DNA of 64,000 nucleotides from JADLHS01 sp964553795 (GTDB lineage: Bacteria; Verrucomicrobiota; Verrucomicrobiia; Limisphaerales; JADLHS01), in assembly GCA_964553795.1 (NCBI GenBank), contig CAZKMR010000002.1:91816-155815 (forward strand), in the 5' to 3' direction. Under the pieces are notes generated by a model, which was not told the origin of the DNA, ran no database searches, and saw nothing but the letters and a program-made list of their open reading frames with translations. Position 1 is the stretch's first letter. The number at the start of each line of letters is the position of its first letter. Shown here in pieces: positions 9,523 through 16,842 of the stretch. Position numbers and translations under genes: made by a program.

Positions 9523-10086
9523 TCATGGTATGGAATCCAGTGCCAAATTCAATTCCAGCACGTTGACGATCCGGACCGGAGTGAGTGCGCCGCCCGGCGC
9601 GAAGGCGTGCTGATCGATGAGCGCTTCGACTTGCGTCACGGGGATGTCGCGCGCCTTCGCCACCCGTTCAGCCTGATAACGCGCCGCGTGCTCGGTGATG
9701 TGCGGATCGAGGCCGCCCCCGGATGCCGCCGCGAGTTCGGGCGGCAGAGGGTTTTCAACGGATGCACCGTAGCGCTCAATCTGTTGTTTGGCGCGCTCCG
9801 TGAGATCACTGCTCGTCGGTGATTTGTTGCTTCCTGCGGCGCTGATCGCGTCGTAGCCGTCTTTGCCTGCCGCCGAGGGTCGAGGCCAGAAGTAGCGTGG
9901 TTGCTCGAACTTTTGTGCAATCATCCGGCTGCCGATGATCTTGCCGTCCTTGTCCGCAATCAAAGAGCCATTGGCAGTGTCGCGTGTCACAATCTGGCCG
10001 ATGGCAAGGATGACCGCAGTGTAGCCCGCCACGCAAATGAGCATCGTCACAATGACGAGTCGAAGACTGGAGATGAGTGATTTCAT
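9523..10086 (-). CDS. kdpC: Potassium-transporting ATPase subunit KdpC
   Basis: 187 residues from the ATG at 10086, which begins the single membrane anchor (LRLVIVTMLICVAGYTAVIL); the frame is open further upstream but overlaps kdpA and lacks KdpC character. Conserved features: ARYFWPRPS-like PRYFWPRPSAAG, PPELAAASGGGLDPHI, ARDIPVTQVEALI. KdpC stabilises the KdpFABC complex in the inner membrane. It starts two bases after the kdpA stop. Confidence 0.96.
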   Translation of the reverse strand: MKSLISSLRLVIVTMLICVAGYTAVILAIGQIVTRDTANGSLIADKDGKIIGSRMIAQKFEQPRYFWPRPSAAGKDGYDAISAAGSNKSPTSSDLTERAKQQIERYGASVENPLPPELAAASGGGLDPHITEHAARYQAERVAKARDIPVTQVEALIDQHAFAPGGALTPVRIVNVLELNLALDSIP

Positions 10087-10088
10087 AA

Positions 10089-11765
10089 TTACCTCATGAA
10101 TTGCAGGTGTTCGGCAATCGGTCCAAGCGCAGCGACCGGAAAGAACGTCAGCGCGCCGATGAAGATGATCGTCGCGATCAGCATCACTCCGAACGTGCCG
10201 TCCTCCACACCCAGCGTGCCGGACGATTGCGCCGTGGGTTTCTTCGCGGCCAGTGAACCGGCAATGGCCAGCGGCAGGATGATGGGGATATAGCGCGCCA
10301 GTAGCATGATGATTCCGGTGGCCACGTTCCACGGAACGGTGTTGTCACCCAAACCCTCGAAACCCGATCCATTGTTCGCCGACGCGGAACTGAACTCATA
10401 AAGGATTTCGCTGAAGCCATGCGCGCCGGTGTTGTTCAACGTCTCCTGTCCCCAGGGCGTCGCGGCGAAGATGGCCGTTCCGCCAAGTACGAAGAGCGCG
10501 TGCGCGAAGAGCGCGATAACGGCGAGTTTCACTTCGCGCGCTTCGATCCGGCGGCTCAAATACTCCGGCGTGCGCCCCACCATCATGCCCGCCACAAACA
10601 CCGCGAGCACGATGTAGATGAACATGTTGATCATGCCGACGCCCACGCCCCCGAAGGTTGCATTCAGCCACATGCCGATCATTGGCATCAGGCCGGTCAA
10701 CGGGTTGAGGCTGTCGTGCATGGCATTGACCGATCCGTTGCTAGTGGAGGTGGTGAGCACCGCCCATAACGGCCCAGCACTTGTGCCGAAACGCAGTTCC
10801 TTGCCTTCTAGATTGCCGACGTTCTGCTCGATGGGCAGGTCGGCAAAGGCCTGGGTTGGCGCCTGCTCGAACCACACCGCTCCGGCGATCTTGGCCAACA
10901 GAAGCGTCATCATGACGGCGAACACAACGGCGGCATGACGCATCCGCCCGACAATCCGCCCGAACATCCATACGCACGCCATCGGAAGAAGAAGGATGCA
11001 GACCGACGAAAGCATATTCGTCCAGAACGTCGGGTTCTCCAATGGGTGCGTGCTGTTCGGGCCGAAAAAACCGCCGCCATTTGTGCCGAGCTGTTTGATC
11101 GCCACAAACGCCGCCACCGGTCCGCGCGCAATTGTTTGCTCAATGCCTTCCAAGGTTGTCGCGTGCGCCGCGCCCGCGAGCGTCATGGGCACTCCGCCCA
11201 ACACCATGAACGTGGCAACGATCGCGGCTAGCGGTAACAGCACGAGAAACGTAGCGCGCTGCAAATCGAGAAAGAAATTGCCCATATCCTTGCGTCCGGC
11301 CAAACCGCGCGCCACCGCCGTCAACGCGGCGATGCCCGTGGCCGCGGAAACGAACTGCAACCACATCAACGCGAAAAGCTGCGACAGATAGCTCATCGTG
11401 GATTCGCCCGAGTAGTGCTGGAGGTTCGTGTTCGACGTGAACGAGGCGGCGGTGTTGAAGATCAGACTTCCTTCGACGGCCTTTTGCCCGTCCGGGTTGA
11501 GCGGCAGAAACGGTTGCAGCGCCAGGATTCCAAAACTCACGACGAACATGACCACGTTGAAGGCCAGCATCGAGATCATGTACTGCTTCCAGTTCTGCGA
11601 CTCGGCGGTGACACGCCCACCGAAGAATTGGAAGAGCCGGTCAAACTTTCCCGCGAGTCCGTTCGACGCGTCCGCGTCCATCGCCCATTTCATGTAGCGG
11701 CCCAGCGGCCAGGACAAGAGCGCCGCGCCGACGACGATCAGTGCTATCAGAAGAATGGCATTCAT
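10089..11765 (-). CDS. kdpA: Potassium-transporting ATPase subunit KdpA
   Basis: 558 residues, normal for KdpA, the potassium-binding channel-like subunit with about ten membrane helices. Recognisable segments: FNTAASFTSNTNLQHYSGE (first selectivity-filter repeat), LGTNGGGFFGPNSTHPLENP (second), GRTPEYLSRRIEAREVKL and SSASANNGSGFEGLGDNTVPW. Together with KdpB it imports K+ at the cost of ATP under K+ limitation. Confidence 0.97.
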   Translation of the reverse strand: MNAILLIALIVVGAALLSWPLGRYMKWAMDADASNGLAGKFDRLFQFFGGRVTAESQNWKQYMISMLAFNVVMFVVSFGILALQPFLPLNPDGQKAVEGSLIFNTAASFTSNTNLQHYSGESTMSYLSQLFALMWLQFVSAATGIAALTAVARGLAGRKDMGNFFLDLQRATFLVLLPLAAIVATFMVLGGVPMTLAGAAHATTLEGIEQTIARGPVAAFVAIKQLGTNGGGFFGPNSTHPLENPTFWTNMLSSVCILLLPMACVWMFGRIVGRMRHAAVVFAVMMTLLLAKIAGAVWFEQAPTQAFADLPIEQNVGNLEGKELRFGTSAGPLWAVLTTSTSNGSVNAMHDSLNPLTGLMPMIGMWLNATFGGVGVGMINMFIYIVLAVFVAGMMVGRTPEYLSRRIEAREVKLAVIALFAHALFVLGGTAIFAATPWGQETLNNTGAHGFSEILYEFSSASANNGSGFEGLGDNTVPWNVATGIIMLLARYIPIILPLAIAGSLAAKKPTAQSSGTLGVEDGTFGVMLIATIIFIGALTFFPVAALGPIAEHLQFMR

Positions 11766-11777
11766 AAAGCGTGCGAG

Positions 11778-11870
11778 TTAGTCCCACCGTTCCGAGCGCT
11801 CGACGACAGCCGTCAAAACGAACAGAAGCGCGAAGGTGAGAAGTCCTAGAAGCAAATAGAGAATAGGCAT
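11778..11870 (-). CDS. Small single-helix membrane protein between kdpB and kdpA
   Basis: 30-residue ORF (MPILYLLLGLLTFALLFVL... ending ERSERWD) between the kdpB stop (11886) and the kdpA start (11765), in the same orientation with tight spacing. It consists almost entirely of one hydrophobic helix with a charged cytoplasmic-looking tail. It is not KdpF, which is encoded separately upstream of kdpB at 14055-14138. Its position inside the operon and the lack of other content suggest an accessory microprotein of the Kdp complex. No function is established from sequence. Confidence 0.6.
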   Translation of the reverse strand: MPILYLLLGLLTFALLFVLTAVVERSERWD

Positions 11871-11885
11871 GGGATTCCTTTCAAG

Positions 11886-14045
11886 TCAGACAAGGCGCAG
11901 ACCGGCGAGGACAAGGTCAATCAGTTTGATGCCGATGAATGGCGCGATCACGCCGCCGAGACCGTAGATCAGGAGATTGCGTCGCAGAATCGCCGCCGCG
12001 CCAATGGGACGATAGGCGATTCCTTTCAACGCCAGCGGTATCAGCGCGACGATGATGAGCGCGTTGAAGATGACCGCGCTCAGAATCGCCGACTCCGGTG
12101 AATGCAGCCGCATGATGTCCATGTCCGCGAGTGGTCCGCGCGCTCCCTGCGTGGCATAGAGGGTCGCGAACATCGCCGGCAGAATGGCAAAATACTTGGC
12201 CACGTCGTTCGCCAGACTGAACGTCGTCAGAGCGCCGCGCGTCATGATGAGTTGTTTCCCGATCTCGACGACCTCCATGAGCTTCGTCGGATTGCTGTCA
12301 AGGTCCACCATGTTGCCGGCCTCACGCGCGGCTTGAGTGCCGGTGTTCATGGCCACGCCCACGTCGGCTTGCGCGAGGGCGGGCGCGTCGTTCGTGCCGT
12401 CGCCGGTCATCGCGACCAAGTGACCGTCCGCCTGTTCGGCGCGAATGCGCTTCAGTTTGTCCTCAGGTGTCGCTTGCGCCATGAAGTCGTCCACACCGGC
12501 TTCGGCGGCAATGGCAGCGGCGGTGCGCGGATTGTCACCTGTGATCATCACGGTGCGAATTCCCATCTTCCGCAGTTGCGCAAATCGTTCCTTGATTCCT
12601 CCTTTGACCACATCCTTGAGTTGCACGACGCCGAGGACGTTCTTGCCTTCCACAACAACAAGCGGAGTGCCGCCCTGGTGCGCGATTTCATCCACCGCCT
12701 GACCAACGTCGGATGGAAACGTGCCGCCTTGCTGATCTACGTAGGCGCGCATCGCGTCCGCCGCGCCCTTGCGAATGGAGCGGATGACTTGGGGGGCACA
12801 CGCGCCCTCGCGTGTCGGGTTCGACGCCCTCGTCGAACCCACCCCTCCACCCGTGCCGACGACGGGGGCGTCGTCGGCTGCACCCGAGGCGGGTGCGCTC
12901 ACCGAGAAGAAATCCACGCCACTCATACGCGTTTGCGCCGTGAAGGGAACAAACTTCGCGTGCGGCTCGGCCACTTCCCGACCGCGCAGCTTGAACTGTT
13001 GTTTCGCCAGCACGACGATGCTGCGGCCTTCGGGCGTTTCGTCGGCCAACGACGCGAGTTGCGCGGCGTCCGCGAGTTTCTCCGCCGCGACACCCTGCGC
13101 CGGAACGAACGCTGTGGCCATGCGATTGCCCAGCGTGATCGTTCCGGTCTTGTCCAGGAGCAACACATCCACGTCGCCCGCCGCCTCGACCGCGCGCCCG
13201 CTGGTTGCCATGACGTTTCTACGAATAAGCCGGTCAATGCCGCTGATGCCGATTGCGCTCAGCAGCGCGCCAATGGTCGTCGGAATCAGGCAGACCAACA
13301 GCGCGACCAGCACCGGCAGGCTAAACGTCGTCCCGGCATACAGCCCAAACGGCTTCAAGGTCACGGTCACCAAAAGGAAAATCAGGGTGAGCGCCGAGAG
13401 CAGAATCGTCAGCGCGATCTCGTTCGGTGTTTTCTGTCGTTTCGCGCCCTCCACCATTGCAATCATGCGGTCGAGAAAGCCGTGGCCTTTCTCGATCGTG
13501 ACGCGAACGATGATGCGGTCACTGATCACGCGCGTCCCGCCCGTCACCGCACTGCGGTCGCCGCCGCTCTCACGAATCACCGGAGCGGACTCGCCTGTGA
13601 TGGCAGCTTCGTCCACGCTCGCGATGCCTTCAATCACTTCGCCGTCAGCAGGAATGACATCGCCCGCCTCGCAAACCACCGTGTCGCCCTTTTGCAATTC
13701 GGCCGCCGGAACACGTACCTCGTGCCCGTCTTTCAGTCGCCGCGCCGTCGTTTCTTTCCGCGCCTTGCGCAGCGTGGCGGCTTGCGCCTTGCCGCGCCCT
13801 TCTGCGACCGCTTCGGCGAAGTTGGCGAAAAGAACCGTGAACCACAGCCACACCGCGAGATGCGCCACGAAGCCGCGCTCGCCCGATGAGGTGAAGATTC
13901 CAACGGTCGTCAAAAGCGCACCGACCATCGTTACGAACATCACCGGATTCCTGACCATCACTCGCGGATCAAGCTTCTTGAACGCATCCACTGTCGCCGG
14001 GCCGACGATTTTCCAGTCAAAGAGAGAAGGAGCTTTGTGAGTCAT
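11886..14045 (-). CDS. kdpB: Potassium-transporting P-type ATPase KdpB, with inserted palindromic element
   Basis: 719 residues, about 37 longer than E. coli KdpB (682). P-type ATPase landmarks: TGESAPVI, phosphorylated Asp in DKTGTITLGN (about 300), TGDNPRTAAAIAAEAGVDDF, MTGDGTNDAPALAQADVGVAMNTGTQAA, and C-terminal helices (LHSPESAILSAVIFNALIIV). The additional length is a Gly/Ala/Pro-rich stretch (FSVSAPASGAADD...GACAPQV) inside the nucleotide-binding domain between MSGVD and IRKGAADAM, encoded by four consecutive perfect hairpins (12798-12896). The frame is maintained, so the subunit may still work with a longer loop. Confidence 0.96.
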   Translation of the reverse strand: MTHKAPSLFDWKIVGPATVDAFKKLDPRVMVRNPVMFVTMVGALLTTVGIFTSSGERGFVAHLAVWLWFTVLFANFAEAVAEGRGKAQAATLRKARKETTARRLKDGHEVRVPAAELQKGDTVVCEAGDVIPADGEVIEGIASVDEAAITGESAPVIRESGGDRSAVTGGTRVISDRIIVRVTIEKGHGFLDRMIAMVEGAKRQKTPNEIALTILLSALTLIFLLVTVTLKPFGLYAGTTFSLPVLVALLVCLIPTTIGALLSAIGISGIDRLIRRNVMATSGRAVEAAGDVDVLLLDKTGTITLGNRMATAFVPAQGVAAEKLADAAQLASLADETPEGRSIVVLAKQQFKLRGREVAEPHAKFVPFTAQTRMSGVDFFSVSAPASGAADDAPVVGTGGGVGSTRASNPTREGACAPQVIRSIRKGAADAMRAYVDQQGGTFPSDVGQAVDEIAHQGGTPLVVVEGKNVLGVVQLKDVVKGGIKERFAQLRKMGIRTVMITGDNPRTAAAIAAEAGVDDFMAQATPEDKLKRIRAEQADGHLVAMTGDGTNDAPALAQADVGVAMNTGTQAAREAGNMVDLDSNPTKLMEVVEIGKQLIMTRGALTTFSLANDVAKYFAILPAMFATLYATQGARGPLADMDIMRLHSPESAILSAVIFNALIIVALIPLALKGIAYRPIGAAAILRRNLLIYGLGGVIAPFIGIKLIDLVLAGLRLV
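12787..12903. repeat. Palindromic element inserted in frame in kdpB
   Basis: Four perfect inverted repeats in a row: ACACGCG-CCCT-CGCGTGT (12798-12815), GGGTTCGA-N8-TCGAACCC (12817-12840), GCCGACGAC-N6-GTCGTCGGC (12855-12878) and GCACCC-N5-GGGTGC (12880-12896). The segment corresponds to residues absent from standard KdpB, hence an insertion comparable in style to the protein-coding palindromic elements of Rickettsia. Exact ends are inferred from the KdpB comparison. Confidence 0.75.
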
Positions 14046-14054
14046 ACGAAATCC

Positions 14055-14138
14055 TCAAAACTTTTCGGGCCGGATCATGGCCGCGAACAGGTAAAGGAAC
14101 AGGAGCAACGCGATAATACCAACGATGAGGTTTTCCAT
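14055..14138 (-). CDS. kdpF: Potassium-transporting ATPase subunit KdpF
   Basis: 27-residue single-helix peptide (MENLIVGIIALLLFLYLF, ending AAMIRPEKF). Length, hydrophobic helix and the RPEKF-type tail match KdpF, the small stabilising subunit of KdpFABC, and it lies ten bases upstream of kdpB in the same orientation. First gene of the kdp operon. Confidence 0.85.
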   Translation of the reverse strand: MENLIVGIIALLLFLYLFAAMIRPEKF

Positions 14139-14284
14139 AGCCGCCTCGGGTTATTGGCCTTCGAAGAGGCGCGCAGTGAATCCTTGGCCCGGGCCTGATT
14201 TGAGGAGTGTGTTTCCGTTTCGTTTCTTCATGCCCACAGTTTCAGTCACCTCGGAGAGGAATGGGTAATCAAAACCGGGGGAGG

Positions 14285-14304
14285 AAGTATCAAAAAAGTA
14301 TTAA
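14285..14304 (-). promoter_or_regulatory. KdpE-box-like sequence upstream of kdpF
   Basis: On the minus strand TTAATACTTTTTTGATACTT, a T-tract flanked by two ATACTT copies. This is close to the E. coli kdp operator (TTTATACTTTTTTTACA type). It lies about 150 bp upstream of the kdpF ATG in the 250-bp intergenic region 14139-14388. Remaining bases of that region hold no gene I can support. Confidence 0.55.
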
Positions 14305-14388
14305 CGTCGCCGGGTATGAACTCCGGCAAATTCTACGAGCGCGATACGCGTCCGGAACTTGGTTTGGCTCGGGCCGAATGAAGGCTGC

Positions 14389-15024
14389 CTACTGCGCGGA
14401 CTTGAACTTCAACGCGGCTTCGGTGCGGGAGCGAACGTGGAGCTTTTCGTAAACGTGCTGGAGATGCCAGCGCACCGTGCCGTGTTTGACGCCCAGTTTT
14501 TCAGCGATTTCTTTGTCGGAAAAACCCTGCGTCAGCAACTCGAGAATTTCGCGTTCGCGCGGTGAGAGATTATCCACTTCGGAAGCATCGTTTGCTGGTT
14601 CGGGCGCGTATTGAAAATGCGAGATGACTTTACGCGCAATCTCGCGCGACATCGGCGCGCCGCCTTGTTGCACTTCGCGCACTGCGGTCGTCAATTCTTC
14701 CGGCGTGCAGCGCTTGAGTAAATAACCACACGCGCCGGCTCGCAGCGCTTTGAAAATCAGATCGGGATCACCGTAAACCGTGACCATGATGATGCGGACG
14801 TCCGGCAGCAGTTGTTTGAGTTGCGCGGTGCATTCGATGCCGGATTGATTGGGTAATTGAATATCCATCAGCACCACGTCGGGCCGTTCGTGCGGCAACA
14901 CTTCGAGCGCCTCCTCGGCCGTGCCGCACGCGCAGATACATTGAAACTCCGGGTCCATCTGCACGTAAGCCGTGAGACTTTCGCGAATGACTTTGTTGTC
15001 TTCGACTATTGCAATGCGCGTCAT
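14389..15024 (-). CDS. NarL/LuxR-type response regulator
   Basis: 211 residues. Receiver domain with VEDNKVIRESL, phospho-acceptor in VVLMDIQLPNQSG, and GYLLKRCTPEEL; linker, then a LuxR-type helix-turn-helix (LSPREREILELLTQGFSDKEIAEKLGV, VRWHLQHVYEKLHVRSRTEA). Its start overlaps the stop of the histidine kinase gene by four bases (ATGA), so the two form a coupled pair. Location between the kdp operon and the methylesterase/lyase fusion, and the kinase's lyase-like sensor domain, point to control of pectin genes. Confidence 0.92.
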   Translation of the reverse strand: MTRIAIVEDNKVIRESLTAYVQMDPEFQCICACGTAEEALEVLPHERPDVVLMDIQLPNQSGIECTAQLKQLLPDVRIIMVTVYGDPDLIFKALRAGACGYLLKRCTPEELTTAVREVQQGGAPMSREIARKVISHFQYAPEPANDASEVDNLSPREREILELLTQGFSDKEIAEKLGVKHGTVRWHLQHVYEKLHVRSRTEAALKFKSAQ

Positions 15025-16547
15025 GAATCCAATGGAACTGAAAATTTCACCGTCGTGCCCTGCCCGGGCGTTCCGACAATTTCAAACTGTCCGCCAATCT
15101 TTTCCATCCGGCGTCGCATGCTGGCGACACCTTCGTGGCCGCCGGTGGTTTCCGGCGCGCGAAAGCCGCAGCCATTATCCGTCACCTCCACGCGCAACCT
15201 TTGATTCTCCACCCGCACGACCAGTTTCACTTCGCTCGCGCCGGAATGTCTGACCACGTTGGCCAGCGCTTCCTTGAACACGAGAAACAATTGATGTCGA
15301 ACGCGCGCCTCGACCGCCACGCTCGCCGCGTCCTCCGAAGTATCCATCGTCAAGCGGATGTTGGCCAGACCGAGAAAGCGATCCGCGTAAAAAGAAAAAT
15401 AACTCACCAACGCGCGCAGCGAATCGTGTTGCGGATTCATCGCCCACACAATTTCCTCGAGCTTCGCCACCATCTGCCGCGTTTTGTCAGCCATCTGCTT
15501 CAAGCTGTGTTTCCCGTCTTCGCCGTTCTGCGCGCGCGTGGCCAACATGCTGATCTCGGTGATGTCCGCGCCAAGTTCATCGTGTAAATCATGCGCAATG
15601 CGCGCGCGTTCCTGTTCCATCAGCCGTTGTTGTTCCGCCTTCTGGCGTTCCTCAATTTGCGCCCGCAACGCTGCCGAACGTTCCTGCACTTTGCGGCGCA
15701 ATTGCGTGATCCAGAACACCGCCGCCACCAATCCCAGCACCAGCATGCCGACGATCAACAGGGGCGGCCGAGTCGGTTGCGCCAACGGCGTCACGTCCGC
15801 CCAGATTTGGCCGATGCGTAATTCATCCAGCTTCACCGCCGGCCCACGGCTCAACGTGAAGCGCCCCGCGTTCTTGCTACCATCTGGTCCGCTACTGGTG
15901 ACGATCTTATTTCCGGCATCTTCCGTGTCGCCCAGCGCTGTGGGATTGATCCACAACGACACCTCGTCGTTGTTCGGTCCTTCTTTCCATTCGTATTTCA
16001 CCACGACGAGATACGTGGGGCTGCCGTTGGGCGAAAGATTCGCGCCCGGCCCATTCGTGAAAAAAACAAATGAACTGACGACCGCGCCATCCGACGGATA
16101 TTTCACGACGCCCAATCGCACCGCGCCGTCGTTGAGCAGATTGATGCCGAGCAATTGCGATTTGTTGGACGTGTGATTGATCGTGAGCAGCGACGTGCCT
16201 TCGCCCGTGCCGCTGATCTCTGCGAGTCCTTCGAGTCGCAGCAAAAATGAAACGTACAGCGTCCCACCGCCCTGCTCTTTCCAAACGCCGCTGACGGTGC
16301 GAACGGAATCCAGACTCGCGCCGCCGGAATCGACGTTGAGGTGATTGCCTTCCGGCGCAGCTAACCCCGGATAATTCAAACTGCCGCTGCCGATGGTCAC
16401 TTGGGTTTTGGGATTTTCCCAATTTTCAATCGAAGCGGCTTCGCCCAATTTTTCGCCGACGGGATAATTGAAGCCGTCATAGAACAACAAATCGCCTCGG
16501 GCGTCCAAAAGGCTCAGCCACACGATTAACGCGCCGAGCAGCCGCAT
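15021..16547 (-). CDS. Membrane histidine kinase with lyase-like periplasmic domain
   Basis: About 508 residues from the ATG at 16547, chosen because a signal sequence (MRLLGALIVWLSLLDARG) follows directly; ATGs at 16592 and 16652 are alternatives. The periplasmic part (about 20-250) is a LamG-like domain (LLFYDGFNYPVGEKLGE, LYVSFLLRLEG, LDELRIGQIWADVTP) that parallels the N-terminal domain of the PL1 lyase at 1-2257 strand by strand. Then one membrane helix (LLIVGMLVLGLVAAVFWI), coiled coil, HisKA_3 with His in RIAHDLHDELGADITEIS (about 316-320), and HATPase_c (FKEALANVVRHSGASEV, VTDNGCGF). Likely senses a pectin-derived ligand and phosphorylates the overlapping regulator. Ligand is inferred. 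Confidence 0.88.
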   Translation of the reverse strand: MRLLGALIVWLSLLDARGDLLFYDGFNYPVGEKLGEAASIENWENPKTQVTIGSGSLNYPGLAAPEGNHLNVDSGGASLDSVRTVSGVWKEQGGGTLYVSFLLRLEGLAEISGTGEGTSLLTINHTSNKSQLLGINLLNDGAVRLGVVKYPSDGAVVSSFVFFTNGPGANLSPNGSPTYLVVVKYEWKEGPNNDEVSLWINPTALGDTEDAGNKIVTSSGPDGSKNAGRFTLSRGPAVKLDELRIGQIWADVTPLAQPTRPPLLIVGMLVLGLVAAVFWITQLRRKVQERSAALRAQIEERQKAEQQRLMEQERARIAHDLHDELGADITEISMLATRAQNGEDGKHSLKQMADKTRQMVAKLEEIVWAMNPQHDSLRALVSYFSFYADRFLGLANIRLTMDTSEDAASVAVEARVRHQLFLVFKEALANVVRHSGASEVKLVVRVENQRLRVEVTDNGCGFRAPETTGGHEGVASMRRRMEKIGGQFEIVGTPGQGTTVKFSVPLDS

Positions 16548-16710
16548 CGAAATAATCGCGCCGCCCGAGCGATGGCAAAAATGTGCACTCATGGATTCGG
16601 CCTGTTTGTTGTGTCTGCAAGCATCTGTGCCGGTCTGGAGCGCGCAGGTCAATCCTAAGCATGCGTCGGTTCTCTACAGCAAAACACTTTTGCGCCCCGG
16701 CGAAACCACC

Positions 16711-16725
16711 ATCGATTCGGCCTAA
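16711..16725. promoter_or_regulatory. Weak match to the ATCGT-N5-ACGAT operator
   Basis: ATCGATTCGGCCTAA matches 11 of 15 positions of the operator seen at 33978, 42199 and 43455. It lies between the divergent kinase (14389-16547 pair) and methylesterase/lyase genes. The dyad itself is not preserved, so support is low. Confidence 0.2.
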
Positions 16726-16842
16726 ACCGCTCGATTGCCCAATCTGCCAGCGCACATTTTCCAACCTGCTTTGCACGAAATCGGGAGGAATTCCCCCGTG
16801 CTTCTGCTATTAATGATCAGGTTCACCAAATAATTGTTGTAA

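Noticed and set aside
12102..13889. 595-residue plus-strand open frame inside kdpB
   Set aside because: Antisense shadow of kdpB; Arg/His-rich with no recognisable motif.
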